Positions 29,516 to 39,618 of a stretch of 64,000 nt of DNA are shown in pieces. Under the pieces are notes generated by a model. The model saw nothing but the letters and a program-made list of their open reading frames with translations, did not search any database and was not told the DNA's origin. Source of the stretch: Pseudomonadota bacterium. GTDB lineage: Bacteria > Pseudomonadota > Gammaproteobacteria > Xanthomonadales > Ahniellaceae. The stretch spans positions 35,629 through 99,628 of the forward strand of contig JALHNO010000019.1 in NCBI GenBank assembly GCA_022843465.1. The letters run 5' to 3'. Every line of letters begins with the position of its first letter. Position 1 is the stretch's first letter. Both the position numbers and the translations under genes were made by a program.

Positions 29516-30712
29516 ATGAGTCGCCAGATCCAGGACTGCTATATCGTCGCCGCCAATCGCACCCCGGTGGGCAAGGCCCCGCGCGGCGTGTTCCGCCACA
29601 CCCGTCCCGACGACCTGCTCGCGCATGCATTGCGCGGCATGCTGGCGCCGTTTCCGCAGATCGACCGCACCCGCATCGATGATGTGATCGTCGGCTGCGC
29701 CATGCCCGAAGCCGAGCAGGGCATGAATGTCGCCCGCATCGCCGCCCTGATGGCCGGGCTGCCGATCTCGACCGCGGCGATGACGATCAACCGCTTCTGC
29801 TCCTCCGGTGTACAGGCCGTGGCCCTGGCCGCCGACCGCATTCGCCTGGGCGAAGCCGACCTGATGATCGGTGCCGGCACCGAGAGCATGAGCATGATCC
29901 CGATGATGGGTCACAAGATCGCGATGAATCCGGATGTGTTCAAGGACGAGAACATCGCCATCGCCTATGGCATGGGCATTACCGCGGAGAAAGTCGCCGA
30001 GCAGTGGAAGATCACCCGTGAGGCGCAGGACCAGTTCGCTTTCCGCAGCCATCAGAAGGCCAGCAAGGCCATCGAATCCTGCGAGTTCAGCGATGAAATC
30101 CTGCCCTACGAAATTGATGACCGCAGTCCCGATCTTGATCGTCGCGAGGTAAAGGTCAATCGGCGCACCATCAGTCATGACGAAGGCCCGCGCCCTGACA
30201 GCAGCGTCGAGGCACTGGCCGGACTCAAGCCGGTGTTCCGCATGGGCGGCAGTGTCACCGCCGGCAACAGCTCGCAGATGTCCGATGGCGCCGGCGCCGT
30301 GCTGCTCGCCAGCGCACAGGCGATCAAGGACTACGACCTCACCCCGCTCGCGCGTTTCGTCTCGTTCTCGGTGGCCGGCGTAAAACCCGAACTGATGGGC
30401 ATCGGTCCGATTGCGGCGATCCCCAAGGCCTGTCGCCAGGCCGGCATCGCCCAGCATGACCTCGACTGGATCGAATTGAACGAGGCCTTTGCCGCGCAAG
30501 CCCTGGCGGTCACCCATGATCTGGGCCTCGACGCCAGCCGGATCAATCCGCTGGGTGGCGCGATTGCGCTCGGTCATCCGCTCGGTGCGACCGGGGCGGT
30601 GCGCGTTGCGACTCTGGTGCATGGCCTGCGCCGGCATCAGAAGAAGTACGGCATGGTGACCATGTGCATCGGCACCGGCATGGGCGCCGCCGGGATCTTC
30701 GAGCGCGTCTGA
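29516..30712 (+). CDS. fadA: Acetyl-CoA C-acyltransferase (3-ketoacyl-CoA thiolase)
   Basis: The 398-residue thiolase shows the nucleophilic cysteine in NRFCSSGVQAVALAADRI (about C91), AGTESMSMIPMMG, NEAFAAQALA, and the C-terminal GGAIALGHPLGATGAVR and MCIGTGMGAAGIFE with the second catalytic cysteine. It cleaves 3-ketoacyl-CoA to acetyl-CoA and a shortened acyl-CoA, completing the cycle with FadN. No acyl-CoA dehydrogenase gene is adjacent. A tandem palindromic array follows the stop by three bases. Confidence 0.96.
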   Translation: MSRQIQDCYIVAANRTPVGKAPRGVFRHTRPDDLLAHALRGMLAPFPQIDRTRIDDVIVGCAMPEAEQGMNVARIAALMAGLPISTAAMTINRFCSSGVQAVALAADRIRLGEADLMIGAGTESMSMIPMMGHKIAMNPDVFKDENIAIAYGMGITAEKVAEQWKITREAQDQFAFRSHQKASKAIESCEFSDEILPYEIDDRSPDLDRREVKVNRRTISHDEGPRPDSSVEALAGLKPVFRMGGSVTAGNSSQMSDGAGAVLLASAQAIKDYDLTPLARFVSFSVAGVKPELMGIGPIAAIPKACRQAGIAQHDLDWIELNEAFAAQALAVTHDLGLDASRINPLGGAIALGHPLGATGAVRVATLVHGLRRHQKKYGMVTMCIGTGMGAAGIFERV

Positions 30713-30715
30713 TCC

Positions 30716-30992
30716 TGTAGGGCATCTCTGTGAGATGCCATCCCAATCCCGCGGCGCATTCCAGACGGCATCTCGCAGAGATGCCCTACAGAAAAGCATC
30801 CAATCCCGCGCACCCATGTAGGGCATCTCTGTGAGATGCCATCCCAATCCCGCGGCGCGTTCCAGACGGCATCTCGCAGAGATGCCCTACAAGAAAGCAT
30901 CCAATCCCGCGCACCCATGTAGGGCATCTCTGTGAGATGCCATCCCAATCCCGCGGCGCGTTCCAGACGGCATCTCGCAGAGATGCCCTACA
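30716..30992. repeat. Three tandem 101-bp palindromic units
   Basis: Units start at 30716, 30817 and 30918. Each has a left arm TGTAGGGCATCTCTGTGAG.. and a right arm that is its inverted copy with one mismatch, ending GAGATGCCCTACA; each arm also contains its own hairpin GGCATCTC-N3-GAGATGCC. The second and third copies are nearly identical. The array fills the convergent gap between fadA and the glutathione peroxidase gene. Confidence 0.92.
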
Positions 30993-31007
30993 AGAAAGCG
31001 CCCTGAA

Positions 31008-31490
31008 TCAGCCCAGGTACTTCTTCAGATCCTTGGCAATCGATTCGGGCTTGTCGGTCGGGGCATAGCGCTCCACCACATTGCCCTCACGGTCGACCAG
31101 GAACTTGGTGAAGTTCCACTTGACGGAAGTCGTGCCAAGCAAGCCCTTCTTCTCCTTGGTCAGGTGCTTGTAGAGCGGGTGCGCATTGGCGCCGTTGACA
31201 TCGATCTTGGCGAACATCGGAAAGCTGACGTCGTAACTCAGCGAACAGAAATTCTTGATCTCGTTCTCATCGCCCGGCTCCTGATGGCCGAACTGGTCGC
31301 AGGGGAATCCCAGCACCACCAGACCCCTGTCCTTGTTGTCGCGGTAGAGCTTGTCGAGCCCGGCGTACTGCGGGGTAAATCCGCATTTCGATGCGGTATT
31401 GACGATCAGCATCACCTTGCCCTTGTACTCGGCCAGCGACTGCTCGTCGCCGTCGATGGTCCGTGCCGAGAATTGATCGATCTTGCTCAT
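31008..31490 (-). CDS. Glutathione peroxidase family protein (thiol type)
   Basis: The 160-residue protein has the catalytic cysteine in VNTASKCGFTPQY (C36), the second segment GFPCDQFGHQEPG and the tryptophan of VKWNFTKF (W125), i.e. the Cys-Gln-Trp set of the family. A further cysteine in NFCSLSYDVSFPMF (C82) is at the resolving position of thioredoxin-dependent members, so thioredoxin is the likely reductant. It reduces peroxides in the cytoplasm. The ATG at 31490 has GGAG upstream. Confidence 0.95.
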   Translation of the reverse strand: MSKIDQFSARTIDGDEQSLAEYKGKVMLIVNTASKCGFTPQYAGLDKLYRDNKDRGLVVLGFPCDQFGHQEPGDENEIKNFCSLSYDVSFPMFAKIDVNGANAHPLYKHLTKEKKGLLGTTSVKWNFTKFLVDREGNVVERYAPTDKPESIAKDLKKYLG

Positions 31491-31660
31491 GCTGATCTCC
31501 AGTGGTTGGCTTGCCGCCCTTGGCGGGTTGAGTCTGCAGTACATGGTGCCGGGAATCTCCAGAGCAAGCAAAGCGGCTCGAATGCTCTGCCCTGCCCTGC
31601 TAATCTGCGCCGTTGGCCAAGCCCCGTGCGGCGGCCGTGAACACTGCGACCCAGAGCCTG

Positions 31661-32437
31661 ATGAGTCCCTACATCACCGAAACCGTGCTGGCCGTCCGCC
31701 ACTGGACCGATGCCTACTTCAGCTTTACCACCAGCCGCGACGATGGCTTCCGATTCGACAATGGCCAGTTCGTGATGATCGGCCTGCATGTCAATGGCAA
31801 GCCGCTGATGCGCGCCTATTCGATTGCCAGCCCGAACTGGGATGAACAGCTGGAATTTTTCAGCATCAAGGTCGCCGATGGTCCGCTGACTTCGCGCCTG
31901 CAGCACATCCAGCCTGGCGACAGCATCCTGATGAGCCGCAAGCCGACCGGCACCCTGCTGATCAGCGATCTGCTGCCTGGCCGCCATCTCTATCTGCTCG
32001 CCACCGGCACCGGGCTCGCGCCGTTCCTGTCGATCATCCGCGATCCGGAAACCTACGAACGCTTCGACAAGGTCATCGTCACCCATGGTGTGCGGCAGTC
32101 GGTGGACCTCGCCTATGCCGACTACATCGAGCGCGAACTGCCGCATCACGAATTTCTCGGCGAAGTGATCCGCGAGAAGTTGCTGTACTACCCGGCAGTC
32201 AGCCGCGAAGCGTTCCACCATGCCGGCCGCCTGACCGATCTGCTGGAATCCGGCGCCATGAGCGCCAGTCTCGGCCTGCCGCCGATCAATGCCGAGGACG
32301 ATCGCTTCATGATCTGCGGCAGCCCCGGCATGCTGGCGAGTTTCCGCAGCATCCTCGACGCCCGCGGCATGAGCCCGGCACCGCGTATCGGCACACCCGG
32401 ACACTATGTCTTCGAGCGCGCTTTCGTCGAAAAGTAG
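31661..32437 (+). CDS. fpr: Ferredoxin/flavodoxin-NADP+ reductase
   Basis: The 258-residue enzyme closely resembles Pseudomonas FprA: FDNGQFVMIGLHVNGKPLMR, the FAD motif RAYSIASPNW, FSIKVADGPLTSRLQHI, the NADP motif ATGTGLAPFLSIIRDPETYE, MICGSPGML and the terminal ERAFVEK. It exchanges electrons between NADPH and ferredoxin or flavodoxin, often in oxidative-stress response. I chose the ATG at 31661 by alignment with that family; a longer frame to 31613 begins with TTG. Confidence 0.95.
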   Translation: MSPYITETVLAVRHWTDAYFSFTTSRDDGFRFDNGQFVMIGLHVNGKPLMRAYSIASPNWDEQLEFFSIKVADGPLTSRLQHIQPGDSILMSRKPTGTLLISDLLPGRHLYLLATGTGLAPFLSIIRDPETYERFDKVIVTHGVRQSVDLAYADYIERELPHHEFLGEVIREKLLYYPAVSREAFHHAGRLTDLLESGAMSASLGLPPINAEDDRFMICGSPGMLASFRSILDARGMSPAPRIGTPGHYVFERAFVEK

Positions 32438-32486
32438 CTGGCGTGCGTGCCGCGTTGGCCCGGCAAGGTGCAGCAAAATCAGGGCG

Positions 32487-32516
32487 AAAAAAAACCCCGG
32501 TCGTTGCCGACCGGGG
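32487..32516 (-). terminator. Rho-independent terminator of the cold-shock gene
   Basis: Arms CCCCGGTCG (32495-32503) and CGACCGGGG (32508-32516) around TTGC are followed, on the minus strand, by eight U residues (A8 at 32487-32494). It lies 25 bases past the csp stop and is convergent with fpr, which it may also end. Confidence 0.88.
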
Positions 32517-32541
32517 CTTTCATTCTGGCTTGGCGACTAAC

Positions 32542-32751
32542 TTAGTCAGCCTGAACCTGGTCAGCCTGCAGGCCCTTCGGGCCCTTGACGACGATGAAGC
32601 TCACCTTCTGGCCTTCCTGCAGCGACTTGAAGCCGTTGCCCTGGATGGCGCGGAAATGGACGAACAGGTCAGCGCCGCTCTCCGGGGTGATGAAGCCGAA
32701 GCCCTTGGCGTCGTTGAACCACTTTACAGTACCGCTCTGACGATCCGACAT
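32542..32751 (-). CDS. Cold-shock protein (CspA family)
   Basis: The 69-residue protein is a single cold-shock domain with RNP1 KGFGFITP (about residues 16-23) and RNP2 LFVHFRAI. It binds single-stranded RNA and DNA as a chaperone that prevents or melts secondary structure. The ATG at 32751 has AAGGAG upstream. The long leader to the next gene would allow temperature-dependent regulation by leader structure, and a DEAD-box helicase gene is divergent, though I cannot show a thermosensor. Confidence 0.95.
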   Translation of the reverse strand: MSDRQSGTVKWFNDAKGFGFITPESGADLFVHFRAIQGNGFKSLQEGQKVSFIVVKGPKGLQADQVQAD

Positions 32752-33436
32752 ATAACTAACTCCTTGAAACATTGATGAAATCGCGGTCGGAAGTTCTCCG
32801 ATCCGAGTCTGAAGTTGCAGGGAGTAGCGAGGTAAACGACCAGTCGATCATCAGATCTACAGGATCAGGTCACGATTGCAATGTGACCCTGGCAACACAG
32901 CGAGCGCACCATACAGCCAAATGAACGGAATTACTACATCTGCCTTAACAGCCAGCAAACAAGTCAGCGGCATGATTTCCGATATTGCCCTCTGGAAACC
33001 CCTGGCCGGGCCGTCACAATGATCCCGGGCAAGCCTGGGAAGATTGCCCAAGCAACTGACTGACATGAATATTTCTCGAACATCCAGGCGGGGAACGGAC
33101 GACCACCGCGGCGATCGGAGTATCGCGTAGTGACTTTGGATGTAATCCCGAATCCGCAGATTTCATTTCGCACCAGCCAGCCTGAAGTGGCGCTGAAGCT
33201 CGGCCCGAAGGCGCCGGCAAAAAACTGGACGGCTCAAGGACTTGCCGCTATGGTGCCGCCTGCTTCAAGCGCTGATACCTTTCTTCCTGACGGTTTCCCG
33301 CAGCGGTCGGACCCCATCCGACGCTGTTGTCTCCCTACCGACTGGTCTCTGCGAAATACGGACGCGTTCGCGCGATCCACACAGACCTGCGGCGCGGTTT
33401 TGAGGAACGCTCCGGGCAACACCTACGGAGTATTCC
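32752..33436. promoter_or_regulatory. 685-base divergent leader region of csp and the RhlE-like gene
   Basis: No supportable gene. It must hold promoters for both divergent genes. The csp side is AT-richer than the surroundings (around 32870-32950), as expected for a cold-shock leader; exact boxes could not be assigned. Confidence 0.45.
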
Positions 33437-34750
<1,314 letters not shown>

Positions 34751-34833
34751 TACGCCGCAGCCTGATGTGTTGAGTGCGCCCCGCGGGATCGTCATCATGG
34801 CGATCCCGCTTTCCTTTGCACACGGCGAACCCG

Positions 34834-35322
34834 ATGCCCTACACCCCGATCCTGGCCACGCTCGGCTTTGTGTTGTCGGCAGATGCGCAGCGCGTCCTGC
34901 TGGTGCATCGCAATGCGCGTCCGGAAGACATGCATATCGGCAAGTACAACGGCCTCGGCGGCAAGATGGAGCAGGCTGAGGATGCCCTCAGCTGCATGCG
35001 TCGCGAAATCCGCGAGGAAGCTGGCATCGACTGCACGCGTCTGGAGCTGCGCGGCACGATCAACTGGCCGGGCTTCGGCAAGAAGGGCGAGGACTGGCTG
35101 GGCTTTCTGTATCTGATTCATGCCTTCGAAGGTGAGCCAGCGGCGCGCAACGAGGAAGGTGATCTGGAATGGATCGAGATCGCCCGCCTGCACGAGTTGC
35201 CGATGTGGGAAGGCGATCGCCTGTTTCTGCCCCTGGTATTCGACCGCGATCCGCGGCCGTTCCACGGCGTGATGCCCTACCGCGATGGCCGGATGCTCAG
35301 TTGGACCTACCAGCGCGATTAG
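34834..35322 (+). CDS. Nudix hydrolase, MutT/MTH1-like
   Basis: The 162-residue protein contains a full Nudix box, GGKMEQAEDALSCMRREIRE followed by EAGI (G-x5-E-x7-REIREE-x-G-I), at about residues 42-65. The following region NWPGFGKKGEDWLGFLYLIHAF and WEGDRLFLPLVF resembles human MTH1-like 8-oxo-dGTP diphosphatases. It likely removes oxidised purine nucleotides from the pool. The ATG at 34834 has a poor ribosome-binding site; the frame is open to 34774. It follows the helicase gene after 83 bases. Confidence 0.88.
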   Translation: MPYTPILATLGFVLSADAQRVLLVHRNARPEDMHIGKYNGLGGKMEQAEDALSCMRREIREEAGIDCTRLELRGTINWPGFGKKGEDWLGFLYLIHAFEGEPAARNEEGDLEWIEIARLHELPMWEGDRLFLPLVFDRDPRPFHGVMPYRDGRMLSWTYQRD

Positions 35323-35498
35323 GCCGGATTCCGGTCCGGTTGCCGACCGCTGCACCGAAGCTCAGCCAGCAGTCAGCCGGATGAGCGCAGAATCAGGACC
35401 GTCAGGCACGACGCATTCGCCCAAAGCATGCGCTCATGGCATGCTCGCCAGGCTGAAGCGCGACCGCGCCGATCCGCCCAAGGCCAGAGAGCATTCCG

Positions 35499-35984
35499 AT
35501 GAAAATCACCGCAACAGGTCTGATCCTGATTTCCAGTCTGGCAGCGGCCGCGCTGGCCCGCGCTGAAACGCCTGCGGAGCAAGCGCCCGCCGAAGCACCG
35601 ATGGTGGTTTTTGCCGATGCCGACAAGCAGAAATCTTCCAACGTGCGCATCCGTACCAGCGATATCTACAGCTGGACCAGCGACAATGACCACAGGCTCA
35701 CGGTGACCACCAGACGCCGGGAGCAGTTCCTGATCGAATTCGAACGTCCCTGCTTCAACCTCAAGCTGGGGCCGCGGACCAACGCGCTGATCACCGATAC
35801 CTCCTGGCTGGATCGCAATGGCTATGTGCGCCTGCTGAACCGCGATCATCTGCCATTCGGTTACTTCAACGACTTCGGCAGAAGCAGCTTCCGCATGACC
35901 ACCAATGCCTACAGCGCCTACTGTCCGATCAAGGACATCACCGCCCTGGGCAAGAAGCCGCGCGCCGAAAAATCGACCGGTTGA
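35499..35984 (+). CDS. Exported DUF6491-like protein
   Basis: The 161-residue protein has a signal peptide (MKITATGLILISSLAAAALARA) and a small beta-rich domain with a conserved-looking pair of cysteines, IEFERPCFNLKLG and SAYCPIKDITAL, which resembles DUF6491 proteins of Lysobacterales and Alphaproteobacteria. It is probably periplasmic and may form one disulfide. No function is known. It stands alone between the Nudix gene and the second helicase. Confidence 0.7.
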   Translation: MKITATGLILISSLAAAALARAETPAEQAPAEAPMVVFADADKQKSSNVRIRTSDIYSWTSDNDHRLTVTTRRREQFLIEFERPCFNLKLGPRTNALITDTSWLDRNGYVRLLNRDHLPFGYFNDFGRSSFRMTTNAYSAYCPIKDITALGKKPRAEKSTG

Positions 35985-36202
35985 GCCGACCCGGACGATA
36001 GCTGCGGTCTGGCCTGGCCACGGAGCTGGTGCCGTCGCCCTGAGGCCGCGATTCCCGGCTTGAAAATTTACGGCCATTCAATGGCATGGCGCGCTTTTGT
36101 GCGCGTCGCAAGGGCGTTTCGTGGTACATAGTGCGCACTAATTCGCGCGCCCCCTGCGCGCCCCGACGCCGAGCCACGGCGCCCAGTCTTTCGAGAACCT
36201 TC

Positions 36203-38209
36203 ATGTCCGATACCGCCCCTTCCGACGCCACCGCTGTCAGCTTCCGCGATCTCGCGCTCAGCGAGCCGGTGATGCGCGCCCTTGCCGACGTCGGCTATGA
36301 GTCACCTTCGCCGATCCAGGCCGCCACCATTCCGCACCTGCTCCAGGGCCGCGATCTGGTCGGCACGGCACAGACTGGCACCGGCAAGACCGCCGCCTTC
36401 GCCCTGCCCATCCTGTCGCGCATTGATGTCAATCGCGCCACCACCCAGGCCCTGGTGCTCGCACCCACCCGCGAACTGGCCATCCAGGTTGCCGAGGCCT
36501 TCCAGAAGTATGCGGCGCATGTACGTGGCTTCCATGTGCTGCCGATCTACGGCGGCCAGAGCTATGGTCCGCAATTGCATGCGCTCAAGCGTGGCGTGCA
36601 CGTCGTGGTCGGTACACCGGGGCGCGTCATCGATCATCTTGAGAAAGGCACGCTGGATATCTCGCAGTTGCAGGTACTGGTGCTCGACGAAGCGGACGAG
36701 ATGCTGCGCATGGGCTTCATCGACGATGTCGAGAATGTCATCAAGCGGACACCCGCTGGCCGTCAGGTCGCTCTGTTCTCGGCGACGATGCCGGCGCCGA
36801 TCCGTCGCATCGCCGGTACCTACCTGAAGGATCCGGCCGAGGTCACGATCCGCGGCAAGACCACTACCGCCATCAATACGCGCCAGCGCTACTGGCTGGT
36901 GAGCGGCGTGCAGAAACTCGACGCGCTGACCCGCATCCTCGAAGCGGAGACCTTCGAGGGCATGATCATTTTCTCACGCACCAAGATCAGTACCGATGAA
37001 CTCGCGGCCAAGCTCGAAGCGCGCGGTTTCTCGGCAGCGGCAATCAATGGCGATATTCCGCAGGCAATGCGCGAGAAGACCATCCAGCGCCTGAAAGACG
37101 GCCACATCGATATCCTGGTAGCAACCGACGTCGCCGCCCGCGGACTTGACGTCGACCGCATCAGCCATGTCGTCAACTACGATATTCCGTACGACACCGA
37201 GGCCTATGTGCATCGGATCGGACGCACCGGACGCGCCGGACGCAGTGGCGACGCCATTCTGTTCGTGACGCCCCGCGAACGCGGCATGCTGCGTGCGATC
37301 GAGCGCGCGACCCGGCAGCCGATCGAAGAAATGGTGCTGCCGACCATCGAAGACGTCAACACGCACCGGATCAGCAAGTTCAAGCAGCAGATCACCCAGG
37401 CTCTGGGCAAGGACGACCTCGGCATCTATCGCAATCTGATCGAGCAGTACGAGGCCGAGCACAATGTGCCAGCGGTGGAAATCGCCGCCGCGCTGGCGCG
37501 TATCGCCCAGGGCGAAACGCCGCTGCTGATGAACGAACCCAAGCGTGCCGAACGTGGTGAATGGGAGCGTCGCGCCGAAGCGCGCGGTGAGCGACCCGCG
37601 CGCGAAACACGCGCCAGCTTCGAGCGCACGCCAGCACGGCCACATCATGAAACCCAGCGTCCCGAGCGCGTCGAGCGCAGTGCACCGCGGGCCGACGAAG
37701 CCCCAGCCCGGGTCAGTCGCGAACGGCTTGATGAGGCACCAGCGCACAGCAAGCCGCTGTCCGCCGCACCGCGTGCCGAGCATCTCGAACGCGATGAACC
37801 TTCAGCGACACGACCGCGCCGCAGCGCGCGCCCGGCCGAGCCCGGCATGGAACGCTTCCGCATCGAAGTCGGTCATGCGCACAATGTCCAGCCCGGCAAT
37901 ATCGTCGGCGCCATTGCCAACGAAGCCGAGTTGGAGAGCAAGCACATCGGCCGCATCGAAATCCTCGATGAGTTCAGTCTGGTCGACCTGCCCGAAGGCA
38001 TGCCCGATGACCTGATGCAGCATCTGCAAGGGGTCTGGGTGGCCGGCCAGCGGATCCGCATCTCGCGCGCCAGCGAGGCCGATATCGAAGCGGCTGCCAA
38101 CAGCACGCCGCGCAAGCCCGCATTCGGCAAACCCGCGTTCCGCGATCGCGGCCCGGGTGGTCCAAAACCGGGATTCCGTTCGGACAAGCCCAAGCGGCCG
38201 CGTTACTGA
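36203..38209 (+). CDS. deaD: DEAD-box RNA helicase, DeaD/CsdA type
   Basis: The 668-residue protein has a complete helicase core (AQTGTGKTAAFALP, APTRELAIQVAEAF, VLDEADEMLRMGF, FSATMPAPIRR, VATDVAARGLDV, HRIGRTGRAGRSGD), then a charged linker (about 470-575) and a DbpA-like RNA-binding domain (MERFRIEVGHAHNVQPGNIV, about 577-650), the layout of DeaD. It unwinds structured RNA, mainly in 50S assembly and at low temperature. I chose the ATG at 36203; an upstream in-frame start at 36086 would add a residue run that is not conserved-looking. The 218-base leader is consistent with post-transcriptional control. Confidence 0.94.
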   Translation: MSDTAPSDATAVSFRDLALSEPVMRALADVGYESPSPIQAATIPHLLQGRDLVGTAQTGTGKTAAFALPILSRIDVNRATTQALVLAPTRELAIQVAEAFQKYAAHVRGFHVLPIYGGQSYGPQLHALKRGVHVVVGTPGRVIDHLEKGTLDISQLQVLVLDEADEMLRMGFIDDVENVIKRTPAGRQVALFSATMPAPIRRIAGTYLKDPAEVTIRGKTTTAINTRQRYWLVSGVQKLDALTRILEAETFEGMIIFSRTKISTDELAAKLEARGFSAAAINGDIPQAMREKTIQRLKDGHIDILVATDVAARGLDVDRISHVVNYDIPYDTEAYVHRIGRTGRAGRSGDAILFVTPRERGMLRAIERATRQPIEEMVLPTIEDVNTHRISKFKQQITQALGKDDLGIYRNLIEQYEAEHNVPAVEIAAALARIAQGETPLLMNEPKRAERGEWERRAEARGERPARETRASFERTPARPHHETQRPERVERSAPRADEAPARVSRERLDEAPAHSKPLSAAPRAEHLERDEPSATRPRRSARPAEPGMERFRIEVGHAHNVQPGNIVGAIANEAELESKHIGRIEILDEFSLVDLPEGMPDDLMQHLQGVWVAGQRIRISRASEADIEAAANSTPRKPAFGKPAFRDRGPGGPKPGFRSDKPKRPRY

Positions 38210-38230
38210 TCGTTCCGCTGCGCGCGGACC

Positions 38231-39304
38231 ATGGCAATGCTTCGCTTTCCGGGTAACCGGCTTGCTGTTCGCATGCAGGACCGCAATGACAACTTCCTGC
38301 TGCTGCGCATCGTCGCAGCAGTCCTGGTTGTATTTGGCCACAGCTACGCCATCGCCGGGCTGGGCACGCACGACTTCCTCGCACACGCGGGCTGGGCGCC
38401 CGGCATGTACACCGGCGCGCTCGCGGTGGATGTCTTCTTCGTCGCCAGCGGGTTTCTGGTCGCCGGCAGCTACCTGAATCGACACGACCTGGCCGTATTC
38501 GTGCGGGCCCGCGTGCTTCGCATCGTGCCGGCATTCGCTGCCTGTGTCGTGATTTCAGCCCTGGTCATCGGCCCCCTGGTCAGCAACCTCTCTGCACGCG
38601 ACTATTTCGGACATGGCGAAACCTGGCGCTACCTGTGGAAAAACCTCAGTTTCATCCGCGCCGCATTCCATCTACCCGGTGTGTTCGAGAGCAATCCAAT
38701 GCCCCTGGTGGTCAATGGATCGCTGTGGACCCTGCCGGTGGAAGTGCGCATGTACGTGATGCTTGCCGCGCTCGGTGTGATTGGGCTGCTGCGTCGGCGC
38801 TGGGCCTTCAATCTCCTGATCCTGGCGGGATTGCTGACCGCTCTGTATTTTCCGCAGCAGACCACGGAAACACTGCGGATTGGCGGCTACGCGCGGCTGG
38901 CGGCACTGTTCCTGTTGGGCGTGTTCATGCAGGTCAACAAGGATCAAGTACCGGTCAGTCTCACGCTGGCGGCACTTCTCAGCGCCGCGGCATATCTCGG
39001 CCACGGTACGCCCTACTTCATGCTGCTGCTTCTGCCTGCCATTGCCTACTGCTCGATCTGGTTGGCCTATGCGCGTACGCTGAAGATCTACAATCGCTGC
39101 GGCGACTACTCCTACGGCGTCTATCTCTGGGGCTTTCCGGTGCAACAACTGGTCGCCTTGACCATCGGGTCGCCGACCCCGATGCAGATCTTTGCCTGGG
39201 CGATGCCGATCACCCTGTTGATTGCAATCGCCTCCTGGCACTGGATAGAGAAACCCGCCCTGAAGTGGAAGCGTTCGCCGACAGCTCCGTTGCCTGTTCC
39301 GTAG
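38231..39304 (+). CDS. Acyltransferase 3 family membrane protein (OafA/YrhL-like)
   Basis: The 357-residue protein has about ten membrane helices. The catalytic-type motif appears as LLLRIVAAVLVVFGHSYAIAG, where the histidine at about residue 37 corresponds to the conserved H of the family, followed by VDVFFVASGFLVAGSYL and ARVLRIVPAF. Members transfer acyl groups to sugars of O-antigen, peptidoglycan or exopolysaccharide at the inner membrane. It begins 21 bases after deaD, so it may be read through from there, but no functional link is evident. Confidence 0.9.
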   Translation: MAMLRFPGNRLAVRMQDRNDNFLLLRIVAAVLVVFGHSYAIAGLGTHDFLAHAGWAPGMYTGALAVDVFFVASGFLVAGSYLNRHDLAVFVRARVLRIVPAFAACVVISALVIGPLVSNLSARDYFGHGETWRYLWKNLSFIRAAFHLPGVFESNPMPLVVNGSLWTLPVEVRMYVMLAALGVIGLLRRRWAFNLLILAGLLTALYFPQQTTETLRIGGYARLAALFLLGVFMQVNKDQVPVSLTLAALLSAAAYLGHGTPYFMLLLLPAIAYCSIWLAYARTLKIYNRCGDYSYGVYLWGFPVQQLVALTIGSPTPMQIFAWAMPITLLIAIASWHWIEKPALKWKRSPTAPLPVP

Positions 39305-39380
39305 AAGTTGCCGTTACAGTCTGCGGTACCCGTTGTGCCCGATGGGACAAAAGCAACGACAAGGGCAAGGGCAAGGGCAA

Positions 39381-39450
39381 CGGCAGCGCGGCAAGCCACG
39401 CTCTACAAATGCAAGGGCAACGGCAGCGCGGCAAGCCACGCTCTACAAAA
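39381..39450. repeat. Two 40-bp copies of the AGCGGGGC-type repeat
   Basis: GCAACGGCAGCGCGGCAAGC with flank occurs at 39378 and again 40 bases later; the inverse complement is the TGTAGAGCG..GCTTGCC..CGCT unit seen five times at 63577-63757. Only simple GGGCAA repeats and no gene lie in this 314-base gap before mgtE. Confidence 0.85.
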
Positions 39451-39618
39451 GCAAAAGCGAAGGCATCAGCACTCACTTGCATAGCCAGTACCCCGCATTC
39501 CCGCGATAATCGCGGCTCGAACTTCCTTGATGCGCCGCATGCAATTCCGCGCTCGACGCGCCGCGTTGCGTTGGCACCCACGCCTGCAATCAAACAAACT
39601 CGCTGACCGAGGATAGCC

